Source: Plastoroseomonas arctica (GTDB lineage Bacteria > Pseudomonadota > Alphaproteobacteria > Acetobacterales > Acetobacteraceae). From it: a stretch of DNA of 64,000 bases. The stretch lies in assembly GCF_018128965.1 (NCBI RefSeq), contig NZ_JAAEDH010000016.1:1-64000 (forward strand), written 5' to 3'. A program made the translations under genes and the position numbers. How positions within the stretch are numbered: position 1 is the stretch's first letter; each line of letters opens with the position of its first letter. Shown here piece by piece: positions 52,460 through 60,873 of this stretch. The notes under the pieces are model-generated. The model did no database searches, was not told where the DNA came from, and was given only the letters and a program-made list of their open reading frames with translations.

Positions 52460-53532
52460 TCGGCCGCGATGGCGTAAGGCGCCAGAAGTTGCCGGTACAA
52501 TGCCTCATAGCCGTCCATCATCACCCGCGCGTCGCAAAGCAATTCTGCCCGGCGCCGGCAAGCCGCGCGGGACAAGACCACCGCCTGAGGGAGCGCTTTC
52601 GCCAGCGCTTCGACATCGTCGGGCGGCACCAGCCGACCCGTCGCGTCATCGAGCAGTTCCGGCAAGGCACCGCGGGCAAACCCGGCGACCGGCGTGCCGC
52701 AGGCCAGCGCCTCGGCCACCACCAGACCATAGGGTTCCTCGAAGCGCGGCGTGATCACCGCGACAGAGGCTTGGGCGATCTCGGCCGCCAGATCGGCGTG
52801 ATCGAGGTGGCCGAGATAGGTGATGTCAGGGCCGAGTTCCGGTGCAATGACGTCGCGCCAATACACAGCGTCGTTCCGCGGACCCACAAGGCGCAATGGC
52901 ATCTTTGCAAGCCGCGCGGCGGCGATGGCGAGATGCGCGCCCTTCTCGGGCACGAGGCGCCCATACCACAGTGCCACGGGAACGCGCGGCGCCTCCAGAT
53001 GGGCGGTGAACAGGTCAAGCTCGATCCCGTTCATGATCACGCCGTCAACCGCGATGACCTTGCGCCACATGGCGCGGACTTTCTCCGACACCCCGAAGAA
53101 CTGGATATCGCGACGGCCTCGCTCGACCACGCCGTGCACGAGTTCCGGAAACGGCGGCGTGTGAAACATGGTCACCATCGGCGCCGCGATGCGATGGGCC
53201 TCGATCAGCGGCAGGTAATGCAGGCTGTTGTTGTGCACCACGTCAAAGCCGCCGGTAGCGATCGAGCCGATGATCTCCGCATAGGCGCGATGTTCGGTGT
53301 CCGCGATGCTCGCTTGGCTCACGGTGTCCGAGGGTATGCCCGTAGGCTCGCAGACGCAGACGGGTGCCAGGGCAGGGTCGGACCCCTCGGCGGCAAACAG
53401 CGTCACGTCGTGACCCCTGGCGATCAAGTGCCGCGCCAGCAGGTGCGTGTGCATCTCGAGGCCGCCGGCGAAGGGCTGCGCAATCGGGTATTTCAGATGT
53501 CCGATAATCGCGATCTTCAGGCCATCACGCAT
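52456..53532 (-). CDS. Family 4 (group 1) glycosyltransferase
   Basis: A 358-residue GT-B enzyme. KIAIIGHLKYPIAQPFAGGLEMHTHLLARHLIARGHDVTLFA is the N-terminal acceptor domain start; ALWYGRLVPEKGAHLAIAAARL and ASVAVITPRFEEPYGLVVAEALACGTPVAGFARGALPELL (the EX7E motif) form the C-terminal donor site. It overlaps the methyltransferase stop by 8 bp. Typical substrates are nucleotide-activated hexoses; target unknown. Confidence 0.92.
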   Translation of the reverse strand: MRDGLKIAIIGHLKYPIAQPFAGGLEMHTHLLARHLIARGHDVTLFAAEGSDPALAPVCVCEPTGIPSDTVSQASIADTEHRAYAEIIGSIATGGFDVVHNNSLHYLPLIEAHRIAAPMVTMFHTPPFPELVHGVVERGRRDIQFFGVSEKVRAMWRKVIAVDGVIMNGIELDLFTAHLEAPRVPVALWYGRLVPEKGAHLAIAAARLAKMPLRLVGPRNDAVYWRDVIAPELGPDITYLGHLDHADLAAEIAQASVAVITPRFEEPYGLVVAEALACGTPVAGFARGALPELLDDATGRLVPPDDVEALAKALPQAVVLSRAACRRRAELLCDARVMMDGYEALYRQLLAPYAIAAE

Positions 53533-54109
53533 GTCGCACCACATCCATGCGATAGAGTTCCTCGCGGCGCGCAGATATCGGTTGCAGCGCCGCGCCGGCT
53601 GCCGCGAGGAAGCCTTCGACGGCTGCGTCACCAGTTTGCGAATAGGGCGGATTGCACACTGGCAACCAGTGAACCAGCACCACATCGCCACCGGGTGCGA
53701 GCGACGCGAGGACACGTGCCGCGATGATTTCGATGTCGGCCGGGCTGAAGTAATACAGAACTTCCGACAGGATGATCAGGTCGAACGTCGCGTCCGTGGG
53801 CCAGTCTTCGGGGATGCGCCCACGGCGCACCGACACCCAGGGCGCGTCGGCGGTGCGGGCGCGGGCAGCCGGTAATGGTGCCTCGACAGCATCGATCGCG
53901 AGCAGGCGGTCACAGCGCTCGGCCACCTGTCGCGTCAGCACACCGATCGAACAGCCGACCTCGAAGGCATTCGCGTAGCGAGCGCGGGGCAGGGCGGCCA
54001 GGGTCGCTGCATACTTATTCTGCTCGTATTCGTGTCGGGCGAATCCCCAGGGGTCCTCGCCCTGCTTCCTGTAGAAATCTTCGAAAAAGATGGCTGGGAG
54101 CGATTCCAT
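53525..54109 (-). CDS. SAM-dependent methyltransferase, NodS-like
   Basis: A 194-residue class I methyltransferase. Motif I is AFEVGCSIGVLTRQVA, then LLAIDAVEAPL, FDLIILSEVLYYFS and GGDVVLVHWL. This order and the DPWGFARHEYEQNKY N-terminal segment fit the NodS family, which N-methylates the deacetylated end of Nod-factor chitin oligomers. ATG 54109 follows a GTG at 54112. The stop of the small ORF at 54109-54258 overlaps its start (TGATG). Confidence 0.85.
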   Translation of the reverse strand: MESLPAIFFEDFYRKQGEDPWGFARHEYEQNKYAATLAALPRARYANAFEVGCSIGVLTRQVAERCDRLLAIDAVEAPLPAARARTADAPWVSVRRGRIPEDWPTDATFDLIILSEVLYYFSPADIEIIAARVLASLAPGGDVVLVHWLPVCNPPYSQTGDAAVEGFLAAAGAALQPISARREELYRMDVVRHA

Positions 54110-54258
54110 CACGCCGCGTCCTCAAGGTGCCCCAGGAACGGACGACACAGCACGTCCAGTCTCCATGGCTGCACCACCTCCTTCGTACCGGGCATCGGGC
54201 CACAGTGTCGGACCAGGACCCGCACTTCCGCGTTCCGCAAACGTCCGGACGCAGTCAC
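54109..54258 (-). pseudogene. 49-codon ORF, overlapping both neighbours: possible remnant of a lost gene
   Basis: Starts with GTG 54258, which overlaps the stop of the ACAD gene (GTGA), and its TGA overlaps the methyltransferase start (TGATG). Such two-sided translational coupling is what one sees for a full gene between two others. At 49 codons it is too short for any of the expected partners, so the interior may have been deleted in frame. In other bacteria an ACAD-like gene and a NodS-like gene often flank a PIG-L family deacetylase gene; this ORF may be what is left of one. Its own sequence shows no PIG-L motif. Confidence 0.35.
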
Positions 54259-55367
54259 TGCCACATCTCGCCAACCCTGTTCCGAGACCGAAGAGCCGCC
54301 GCGGCGCCACGCACCAGCGCATGATCAGGGCCGGGCTGGCGCAAGTAGGTGGAAAGGTCACGTACCAGCCGCTCCAGTGGGTTCGGCTGCATGAACGCCT
54401 GCAGGCCGACCGAACGGTTGGCAAGCTCCATGACGTCCAGCGCGGCCCGCTCGACCACGCCCCGTGCCAAATCGACGTACGCGATGACGTGGTCCGGATC
54501 GGCGCCGTCCTGCTCGGTCAACGCCGCGGCGGACTGAACCCACAGCCGCGCCGTCTCGGCGGCCGCGATGGCGTTGCCCAGGCGCGCGGCCTGATGCGGA
54601 TCGCCACCGCGCTGCGTGCGGGTAAGATGGCTACGCAGCAACTCGGCCACTTCTTCGAGCGCACCCAGGTGGACAGCCAGGAACCGCCAGGCTCCGGTCG
54701 AGAAATCGGGCTGCGTCTGATAGGCATCGCGAGCGCCGATCATCATGTCGGGCGTAACCGCAACGCCTTCCAAATCGACGCTGCCGGTGGCCGATGCCCG
54801 CATGCCTGTCGGCGTCCAGGCGGAAAGATCCGCGCGTGGGGTGGAAAGGGGAAGTGGAACCAGCACCATCTGCTGCCCCTCTCCGTCCGCTTCAGACCAG
54901 CGCGCCGTTACGAGCGCCCGCTCAACAAGTCCTGCCCCAGAGCAGAGAACCTTTCCTCCGCGCAGTATGCGATCCCGCAACCGCAGGCTGAGCGAAGGCG
55001 ATTCGGTGTTCCAGACGCCAAAAAGACGCCCGTCCAATGCGGCGACCGACGCCCCCTCCTGCTGGTCCGACGTGCCGTGGCGCAGGATCAGGCGGATGGC
55101 ATTGACGTGGCCTTCATACAGACGCCCGAGCGACAGGTTCGTCCGACCAAGCAGGCGCAGGGCATCAAAGCCCGCGGCACCCGACCAACCGCTGCCACCA
55201 AGTGACGGCGGAAAAGGGGCTACCAGCAGCCCTGCGGCCGCCAAATCCTCGATGTCTTTCGCGGGCAGCCCGGGTTTCGAATCCAACGCTGTAGCCCGCT
55301 GAGCGATCGTCGGAAGAACATCGCGAAGGCGTTCCAATTGCGATCGTGATGCCTGGTTGGTGTCCAT
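54255..55367 (-). CDS. Acyl-CoA dehydrogenase-like protein
   Basis: A 370-residue flavoprotein of the ACAD fold. LPTIAQRATALDSKPGLPAKDIEDLAAAGLLVAPFP is the N-terminal helical domain; LGGSGWSG and FDALRLLGRTNLSLGRLYEGH the FAD-near part; ILRGGKVLCSGAGLVERALVTARW the beta domain; RTQRGGDPHQAARLGNAIAAAETARLW with FMQPNPLERLVRDLSTYLRQPG the C-terminal helices. The usual catalytic Glu is not obvious, as in flavin monooxygenase-like members. First gene of the glycosyltransferase operon, ATG 55367. Confidence 0.85.
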   Translation of the reverse strand: MDTNQASRSQLERLRDVLPTIAQRATALDSKPGLPAKDIEDLAAAGLLVAPFPPSLGGSGWSGAAGFDALRLLGRTNLSLGRLYEGHVNAIRLILRHGTSDQQEGASVAALDGRLFGVWNTESPSLSLRLRDRILRGGKVLCSGAGLVERALVTARWSEADGEGQQMVLVPLPLSTPRADLSAWTPTGMRASATGSVDLEGVAVTPDMMIGARDAYQTQPDFSTGAWRFLAVHLGALEEVAELLRSHLTRTQRGGDPHQAARLGNAIAAAETARLWVQSAAALTEQDGADPDHVIAYVDLARGVVERAALDVMELANRSVGLQAFMQPNPLERLVRDLSTYLRQPGPDHALVRGAAAALRSRNRVGEMWQ

Positions 55368-55912
55368 GCGGTGCAGACGCGTTGCAAACACAAAGGTTGC
55401 AAGATCTGCGCTGCAGCTCGAGGCCGATAGCGTCGGCCTTGTTTCAGGCGGAAGTGAACTCTGCGATGCGAAATGAAGGTCAGCAGGAGCCCTTTTGGGC
55501 GATGATTCCGCGGCGAAGACCAGTTTTACGTAGACCCTGACGCGACATGTTCCGCAGCTACTTCGGGACGTCGATCGAGAGGATGCGAGAACCCTGCGCT
55601 CCAGCAGCTTCGCATGCCCGATCTGGCGACACAGCAACGGCCTTCCATCGGCTGCGAACTTGGCCACCCGCGTTTCCTGCGGCGTCACGTTCGTAGCCCT
55701 CGCACATCGCGCCGCGCCGCGAGGTTTAAGTCAGGCGGTTCGCCAATTCAAAGCGATACGCGGTGAATGCCACTTGTGGGCCAGCGCAGGAGGTCGCCTG
55801 CTCTTGCGTGTTGCAGTCACGTCGGTGCCGGCGCGGGTCGACGACGTCATGCTTCGGACGAGGTGCCCGGCCCCGGAGCCGTAAGCGGGCCGGCCGACGA
55901 AATGATTTGCGG
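55368..55912. other. 545-bp intergenic region without a supported gene
   Basis: Lies between the divergent ACAD operon and metE. Open frames here (for example 55688 back to 55367 on the minus strand) lack ribosome binding sites and protein-like composition. G+C is lower than in the neighbouring genes. A GGCCCCGGAGCC-like stem occurs near 55868-55880. Promoters for both operons must be here or in the next 60 bp. Confidence 0.5.
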
Positions 55913-55932
55913 ATATAAATATATCTTTATGT
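55913..55932. promoter_or_regulatory. AT-rich palindromic operator before the metE riboswitch
   Basis: ATATAAATATATCTTTATGT; its core ATAAA(T)ATAT(C)TTTAT matches its reverse complement at 14 of 16 positions. It overlaps TATAAA/TATATC -10-like hexamers about 40 bp before the riboswitch. The shape resembles operators of ArsR-type SAM/SAH-sensing regulators of methionine genes (SahR-like); that assignment is an inference. Confidence 0.45.
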
Positions 55933-55972
55933 TACTTGACGTAGATGTGCCGCTGGTCCAGACAGGCTCGTC

Positions 55973-56168
55973 GAGGTTCCCCTGGTCGGGTTTGGCCGGG
56001 GGCTAAGAGGGAATTCGGTGGGGCGGCAACGCCGAGCCCGAAGCTGCCCCCGCAACTGTGAGCGGTGAGCCGAAGTCCGACACGCGCCACTGATGCCACC
56101 CCCGATCCATCGGGACGCACCGGGAAGGCCAGGACACAGGCGCTGACCCGTGAGCCAGGAGACCTGCC
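55973..56168 (+). promoter_or_regulatory. Cobalamin (AdoCbl-class) riboswitch of metE
   Basis: All core blocks are in order: GGTTCCCC start, AAGAGGGAATTCGGTG, GAAGCTGCCCCCGCAACTGT, GCCACTG, GGGAAGG, and the B12 box AGCCAGGAGACCTGCC (56153-56168). Directly after it, GACCTG (56161-56166) can pair with CAGGTC (56203-56208) around an inner CCCCG / CGGGG stem, which gives the expression platform. With B12 bound, metE is expected to be shut off, since a B12-dependent MetH can then be used. Confidence 0.95.
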
Positions 56169-56290
56169 CCGACACATAACGTCCTCCGGCGGGGTGCCCG
56201 GTCAGGTCGCAGGTTTCGCCCGCGACGGGATCAGCCGCCGCGCGTGGAGTTGCGCCCGGCTGTGCCTCTGCCAGCAGCAAAGGCAGATCG

Positions 56291-58615
56291 ATGACCGTCA
56301 CCGTCGCAACCCTCGGATTTCCCCGCATCGGCCCGCGCCGCGAGCTGAAGGTGGCGCTGGAGCGCTACTGGTCCGGCAAGTCGGACCGCGCTGCGCTGCT
56401 CGCCACCGCCGCCGAGCTGCGCGCCAAGAGCTGGGCGCGCCAGGTCGCCCTCGGCGTCGATCATGTGCCGAGCAATGACTTCTCCCTCTACGACCACGTG
56501 CTGGACACCTCCGCCATGGTCGGCGCCATCCCGGCGATCTATGGCTGGGCCGGCGGCAGCGTCGATCTCGATATCTATTTCGCCATGGCGCGCGGCGCCC
56601 AGGGTGACGCGCAGGACGAATGTGGCCAGGGCTGCACACACAAGGCCGTGGACGTGCCCGCGGCCGAGATGACAAAGTGGTTCGACACCAACTACCACTA
56701 CCTCGTGCCCGAATTCGCGGCCGGACAGGCCTTCGCGCTCAGCTCCACCAAGGTCATCGATGAGTATCTCGAAGCCAGGGCGCAGGGTGTTTTGACGCGC
56801 CCCGTGCTGCTCGGCCCGGTTACCTTCCTCAAGCTCGGCAAGAGCCAAACCGAAGGGCTGCACCGGCAAGAGCTGCTGCGCGCCCTGCTGCCGGTCTACG
56901 TCGAGGTGCTCAACCGCCTGGCCGCCGCCGGCGCGACCTGGGTGCAGATCGACGAGCCCTGCCTGGTGCTGGACCTCGCCGCCGAAGACCGGGCGCTGCT
57001 GGCCGAGGCCTATGCGGCGCTGGCCGCGGCCGCGACGGGCATCAAGCTGATGCTGACCACCTATTTCGGCGCGCTGGGCGACAATCTCGACACCGCCCTC
57101 GTCCTGCCGGTCGCCGGCCTGCATCTGGACCTGGTGCGGGCGCCGGCACAGCTCGGCGATGTGCTGGCCAAGGCGCCGCCCGGCCTCGTGCTGTCGCTCG
57201 GCATCATCGACGGCCGCAATGTCTGGCGCGCCGACCTCGACGCCATCCTCGCCCGGCTGGATCCGGTGGCCAAGAGCGGCCGAGCGATCGTGCTCGCCCC
57301 CTCCTGTTCGCTGCTGCACACGCCGATCGACCTGGCGCAGGAGAACGCACTCGATGCGGATGTCCGCAGCTGGCTCGCCTTCGCCGTGCAGAAGATCGAG
57401 GAGCTGGTCACGCTCGCACGCGCCCTGAACGAAGGCCGCAGCGCTGTAGCCGAGGCGCTTGCGGCATCGTCCACCGCCGCGACGTCACGAAGAACCTCGC
57501 CCAAGATCCACGACCAGGCGGTCGCCACGCGGCTGGCGCAGGTGACGGCGGCGATGACGCGGCGCCACGCTTCCTTCCCCGAGCGGCGCCGCCAGCAGGC
57601 CGAGCAGCTTGGCCTGTCGGCCTTCCCGACCACCACCATCGGCTCCTTCCCGCAGACCGAGGACGTGCGCAAGGCGCGCGCGGCCCATGGCAAGGGCACA
57701 CTGTCGGACGCCGAGTACGAGAGCTTCCTGCGCGAGGAGACGGCGCGGACGGTGCGCTGGCAGGAGCAGATCGGCCTCGACGTGCTGGTGCATGGCGAGT
57801 TCGAGCGCAACGACATGGTGCAGTATTTCGGCGAGCAGCTGGCGGGCTTCGCCTTCACCAGACATGGCTGGGTGCAGTCCTACGGTTCGCGCTGTGTGCG
57901 CCCGCCGATCCTGTTCGGCGACGTGTCCCGGCCCAAGCCCATGACGGTTGCCTGGTGGTCCTATGCACAATCGCTGACCGCCAGGCCGATGAAGGGCATG
58001 CTCACCGGCCCGGTCACCATCCTCAACTGGTCGTTCGTGCGCGACGACATCCCCCGCGCGCTGGCCTGCAGGCAGACCGCGCTCGCCATCCGCGACGAGG
58101 TGGTGGATCTGGAGCAGGCCGGTGCCAGGATCATCCAGATTGATGAGGCGGCGCTGCGCGAGGGCCTGCCGCTGCGCCGTGGCGACTGGAACACCTACCT
58201 GACCTGGGCGGTGGAGAGCTTCCGCCTGACCGCCTCGGGCGTGGCCGACCGCACCCAGATCCACACCCACATGTGCTACTCGGAGTTCAACGACATCATC
58301 GCCGCGATCGGCGACATGGATGCCGATGTGATCTCGATCGAGACCGCTCGCTCGAAGATGGAGCTGCTCGGCGCCTTCGCCGACTACCGCTACCCGGCCG
58401 AGATCGGGCCGGGCGTGTACGACATCCACTCGCCGCGCGTACCGCCGGTGGAGGAAATGACGGAGTTGCTGCGCGTGGCACGCACGCGGCTCGCACCCGA
58501 CCAGATCTGGGTCAATCCAGATTGCGGCCTGAAGACCCGCAAATGGCCCGAGACCGAGGCGGCGCTGGTGAACATGGTCGCCGCCGCGCAGGCCGCCCGT
58601 GCCGCCCTCGCCTGA
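56291..58615 (+). CDS. metE: Cobalamin-independent methionine synthase
   Basis: A 774-residue cytoplasmic enzyme that transfers the methyl group of methyl-tetrahydropteroyl-triglutamate to homocysteine. The N-terminal barrel starts [17 protein letters not shown]; the C-terminal catalytic barrel begins near 430 with [12 protein letters not shown]. Zinc ligands align exactly with E. coli (shift +19): His660, Cys662 (HTHMCYSEF), Glu684 (SIETARS) and Cys745 (NPDCGLKTR). The full length shows no fusion. It is controlled by the riboswitch 120 bp upstream. Confidence 0.97.
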   Translation: MTVTVATLGFPRIGPRRELKVALERYWSGKSDRAALLATAAELRAKSWARQVALGVDHVPSNDFSLYDHVLDTSAMVGAIPAIYGWAGGSVDLDIYFAMARGAQGDAQDECGQGCTHKAVDVPAAEMTKWFDTNYHYLVPEFAAGQAFALSSTKVIDEYLEARAQGVLTRPVLLGPVTFLKLGKSQTEGLHRQELLRALLPVYVEVLNRLAAAGATWVQIDEPCLVLDLAAEDRALLAEAYAALAAAATGIKLMLTTYFGALGDNLDTALVLPVAGLHLDLVRAPAQLGDVLAKAPPGLVLSLGIIDGRNVWRADLDAILARLDPVAKSGRAIVLAPSCSLLHTPIDLAQENALDADVRSWLAFAVQKIEELVTLARALNEGRSAVAEALAASSTAATSRRTSPKIHDQAVATRLAQVTAAMTRRHASFPERRRQQAEQLGLSAFPTTTIGSFPQTEDVRKARAAHGKGTLSDAEYESFLREETARTVRWQEQIGLDVLVHGEFERNDMVQYFGEQLAGFAFTRHGWVQSYGSRCVRPPILFGDVSRPKPMTVAWWSYAQSLTARPMKGMLTGPVTILNWSFVRDDIPRALACRQTALAIRDEVVDLEQAGARIIQIDEAALREGLPLRRGDWNTYLTWAVESFRLTASGVADRTQIHTHMCYSEFNDIIAAIGDMDADVISIETARSKMELLGAFADYRYPAEIGPGVYDIHSPRVPPVEEMTELLRVARTRLAPDQIWVNPDCGLKTRKWPETEAALVNMVAAAQAARAALA

Positions 58616-58623
58616 ACGCCCCG

Positions 58624-58650
58624 CGACGCGCGACCCCCGGTCGCGCGTCG
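58624..58650 (+). terminator. Hairpin terminator of metE
   Basis: Perfect 11-bp stem CGACGCGCGAC (58624-58634) / GTCGCGCGTCG (58640-58650), loop CCCCG, 9 bp after the metE stop. There is no U-tract; stem strength alone suggests termination or 3' end protection. Confidence 0.65.
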
Positions 58651-58667
58651 TGGGCCCAGACGCGGCG

Positions 58668-58874
58668 ATGCTCGACCATTTGCTCCTCCATGGGGTCGAG
58701 GTGCATGGCCGTCACGGCGTGTTCGACTTTGAAGGCCGCAACGTCCAGCGCTTTGTCAGCACCGTGGCGGTCACGGCCGGGGAGTCCTGGCGCCTGATCG
58801 AGAAGCTGGCCGCCTGCCTGGCGCAACAGGGGGCATCGTCCCGGCCGGGCCGATCACCCCTCCCACCGTGCTGA
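58668..58874 (+). pseudogene. Probable remnant of a dihydroneopterin aldolase (folB)-like gene
   Basis: From ATG 58668 the frame reads [34 protein letters not shown] in short blocks that follow the FolB start pattern (hydrophobic strand, HGVF..E, Q-x-F-V strand). It then jumps to ESWRLIEKLAACLA, which resembles the FolB C-terminal helix (LIE-LA). The 35-45 residues normally between these, with catalytic Lys, are missing, and the frame ends at 58874. No ribosome binding site precedes it. It fills the gap between metE and the convergent BLUF gene. The match was made by eye. Confidence 0.4.
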
Positions 58875-58877
58875 GGA

Positions 58878-60272
58878 TCAGGCCAAGGCCATGCGCTTGC
58901 GTGCACCAGCCAAGGATGTGGGACCCTTCGGCGCAGTCTCGGGAGCATCGGCCTGGCGGCGTGCAGCACGATGGAGGGCGGCCTCGATCGACATGCCCTG
59001 CATGATCCGCTGATCCAGCTCCGCTGCGGTCGCGCTGGCCTGGTCGGCGCCGACATGCGCGCCGGCCGTCTGATCCTCGACAAAGGCGCGGCCGCCGACG
59101 ACGACCAGAAGCGCCGGGTTGCGCGAGGCACGGCGAGCCTGCGCGATGCTTCGTGACAGCTGCGGCAGGGAGTCCGGACGCCGGAAGGCGGCGCTGAGCG
59201 ACAGGTCCAGCACATCGATCCAGCTTGCAGAGAGCAGCTCCTGCAAGGCGCGGTCGTTCGCCGGGTATTCCGTCTGCGGCGCCCAACCTGCGCTCCAGAG
59301 CCATTCGGAATCGAGCGCGGCCACGAGGTGATGCAGTTCGCCGGGCACCGGGGCGACGAGGACATTGGGCCGGCCGCGCTGAAGCACCGCCGGCGGCGCA
59401 TCGGCACCCAGCAGCCGCACCGCGGTCTGCAGCCGGCACAGGGCGAGCGTGATCTCCACCTCAGTGCAGATGTCGTCATTCCAAAGGTCGCCCAGGCGCC
59501 GCGCCGCCGGTTCGAACACCGGCGCGTAGAGGCGCCGTGGATCGCCATGGTTGCCGCGCAGTTCGCGGATCAGGTCGAGTGCGGCCCCTTCGTCCGAGGC
59601 GAGGAGAAGCTCGGCCAGTTCGGCCGCGCGGGGATTGACGGGCGAGCGCTCGTCATCGGCGGCGCCCACACCCACCCGCTGCAGAAGCATGGGGATGACC
59701 GAGCTCAGGATCACGGTCTTCAGCACCGCGGCCGGGGCCTGGCCCAGCGCCGCGCGCAGCATCGGTGCGTGTGCCTGTTCGTCGGTTTGCGCCGCGACCA
59801 CCGGCAGCGGGATGAGCTTGACCAGCAGGCTGGGTGCCGCGTCCGGCTGACGCTGCAGGCTTTCGATGATGTCGGCGGGGGGTTCGATGACATCGTCCCG
59901 CCAGTCCAGGGCGTTGGCGTCGGGCGCGGCCAGCTTCATGTCCCAGCCGATGAATTTGCGGGCGACCGCGCTGCGCCTGGCTAGGATCTCCAGATCGGTA
60001 TGCCGCGGATCGTTGTGGATCGAGTGCATCACCCGCTCGATACCTTCGGGCGGACCTTCGAGCCACTGGAAGAAATGGGTCTTGTCATAGAGCATGACGC
60101 CGGTGATGGACTCAGCGTGGTTGCGAGACTGCGCAGTCTGGATGAGGTGCTGCAACTCGGGGCCGGGCAGCGGCGCGACGGACCGGCTGCGATAGACCAC
60201 AGTCGCGAGCGGCATGGCGCTGATCCCGGGTCGCTCCTCGGTACTGGCCTCGATGCCCGCCGGATGTGCCAT
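58878..60272 (-). CDS. AppA-like photoreceptor: BLUF domain plus B12/heme-type (SCHIC-like) domain
   Basis: A 464-residue cytoplasmic sensor. BLUF domain at about 21-145: Tyr27 (VVYRS), Asn51, Gln69 (HFFQWLEG), Trp110 and Met112 (FIGWDMKL). The spacings from Tyr (24, 42, 83, 85) equal those of R. sphaeroides AppA. After a linker, residues 215-300 look like the helical cap of B12-binding domains (RRLYAPVFEPAARRLGDLW, with Trp264), and 300-400 like the Rossmann part, with PGELHHLV (His314/315) where B12 proteins have DxHxxG. AppA's Cys-rich tail is absent. The start may be ATG 60272 (gagg 6 bp before), 60284 or 60215. In AppA systems this protein antagonises the PpsR repressor; no PpsR is in the window. 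Confidence 0.85.
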   Translation of the reverse strand: MAHPAGIEASTEERPGISAMPLATVVYRSRSVAPLPGPELQHLIQTAQSRNHAESITGVMLYDKTHFFQWLEGPPEGIERVMHSIHNDPRHTDLEILARRSAVARKFIGWDMKLAAPDANALDWRDDVIEPPADIIESLQRQPDAAPSLLVKLIPLPVVAAQTDEQAHAPMLRAALGQAPAAVLKTVILSSVIPMLLQRVGVGAADDERSPVNPRAAELAELLLASDEGAALDLIRELRGNHGDPRRLYAPVFEPAARRLGDLWNDDICTEVEITLALCRLQTAVRLLGADAPPAVLQRGRPNVLVAPVPGELHHLVAALDSEWLWSAGWAPQTEYPANDRALQELLSASWIDVLDLSLSAAFRRPDSLPQLSRSIAQARRASRNPALLVVVGGRAFVEDQTAGAHVGADQASATAAELDQRIMQGMSIEAALHRAARRQADAPETAPKGPTSLAGARKRMALA

Positions 60273-60394
60273 GGCCAACCTCATTCCCTCCCGTCTCCGG
60301 TGCATGGGCGGGCAGGGACATCGCCAGCGCACTTCAGCAAGCCGTTGCGCCTCTACGACCCTGCCGGAGCACCCCGCCCGGCGTTCTCTGCTAC

Positions 60395-60570
60395 GGCAGG
60401 TCTCCCGGTTCGCGGCAGCGACTTCGTCCAGCTCCTCCCAAGGGGTCGATCAACCCTGGTGAACCGTTTGGACGCCGCCTCACCGCTCACAGTGCAGGAG
60501 CAGCTTCGAACCAAGCCTACACTCGGCCTAACTCCCCTTTGCCCCGTGCATAGCTACGCATAGGGCACCA
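60395..60570 (-). promoter_or_regulatory. Divergent cobalamin riboswitch upstream of the BLUF gene
   Basis: On the minus strand: GGTGCCC (60569-60563), GGCAAAGGGGAGTTAGG, CGAAGCTGCTCCTGCACTGTG, TCACCAGGG, TTGGGAGG, and a B12 box CGGGAGACCTGCC (to 60395). The central block differs from the canonical GCTGCCCCCGCAACTGT by a few changes and one deleted base. CCTGCCG of the box can pair with CGGCAGG (plus strand 60360-60366) downstream, a typical expression platform. The stretch following the box resembles that of the metE riboswitch. It stands 123 bp before the BLUF gene start. Confidence 0.8.
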
Positions 60571-60606
60571 TAGCGATGGCACGTTCGCAAGTGAGATCGT
60601 CAGATG

Positions 60607-60771
60607 TCAAGGGTTCCAAGGCTGAGGTCCGAAAGCCAATGCTCTGGAAACGCGCAGCTTGCGTAGCGGAACATCCTTGCCTGGATGCTCGATGCCGTTG
60701 AGGCACAGAAGCATACCGACACACAGGCCGACGCCGAGGGTGATGACGGTAATCGCCAGGGTCTGTTGCAT
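60607..60771 (-). CDS. Possible small membrane protein
   Basis: A 54-residue frame with one hydrophobic helix (LAITVITLGVGLCVGMLLCL) followed by a basic tail. No clear ribosome binding site is seen before ATG 60771. It lies between the mfd end and the riboswitch. It could be a real small protein or chance. Confidence 0.25.
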   Translation of the reverse strand: MQQTLAITVITLGVGLCVGMLLCLNGIEHPGKDVPLRKLRVSRALAFGPQPWNP

Positions 60772-60873
60772 GCAGGGCCGCGGGCAAGGCGGATGCAACA
60801 CCGCACCCACGCTGCCACGTTGGCATGGGCCAGTCGGCCAGGCGAAGGCCTTTTTGACGACGCAAGCCGGTTG

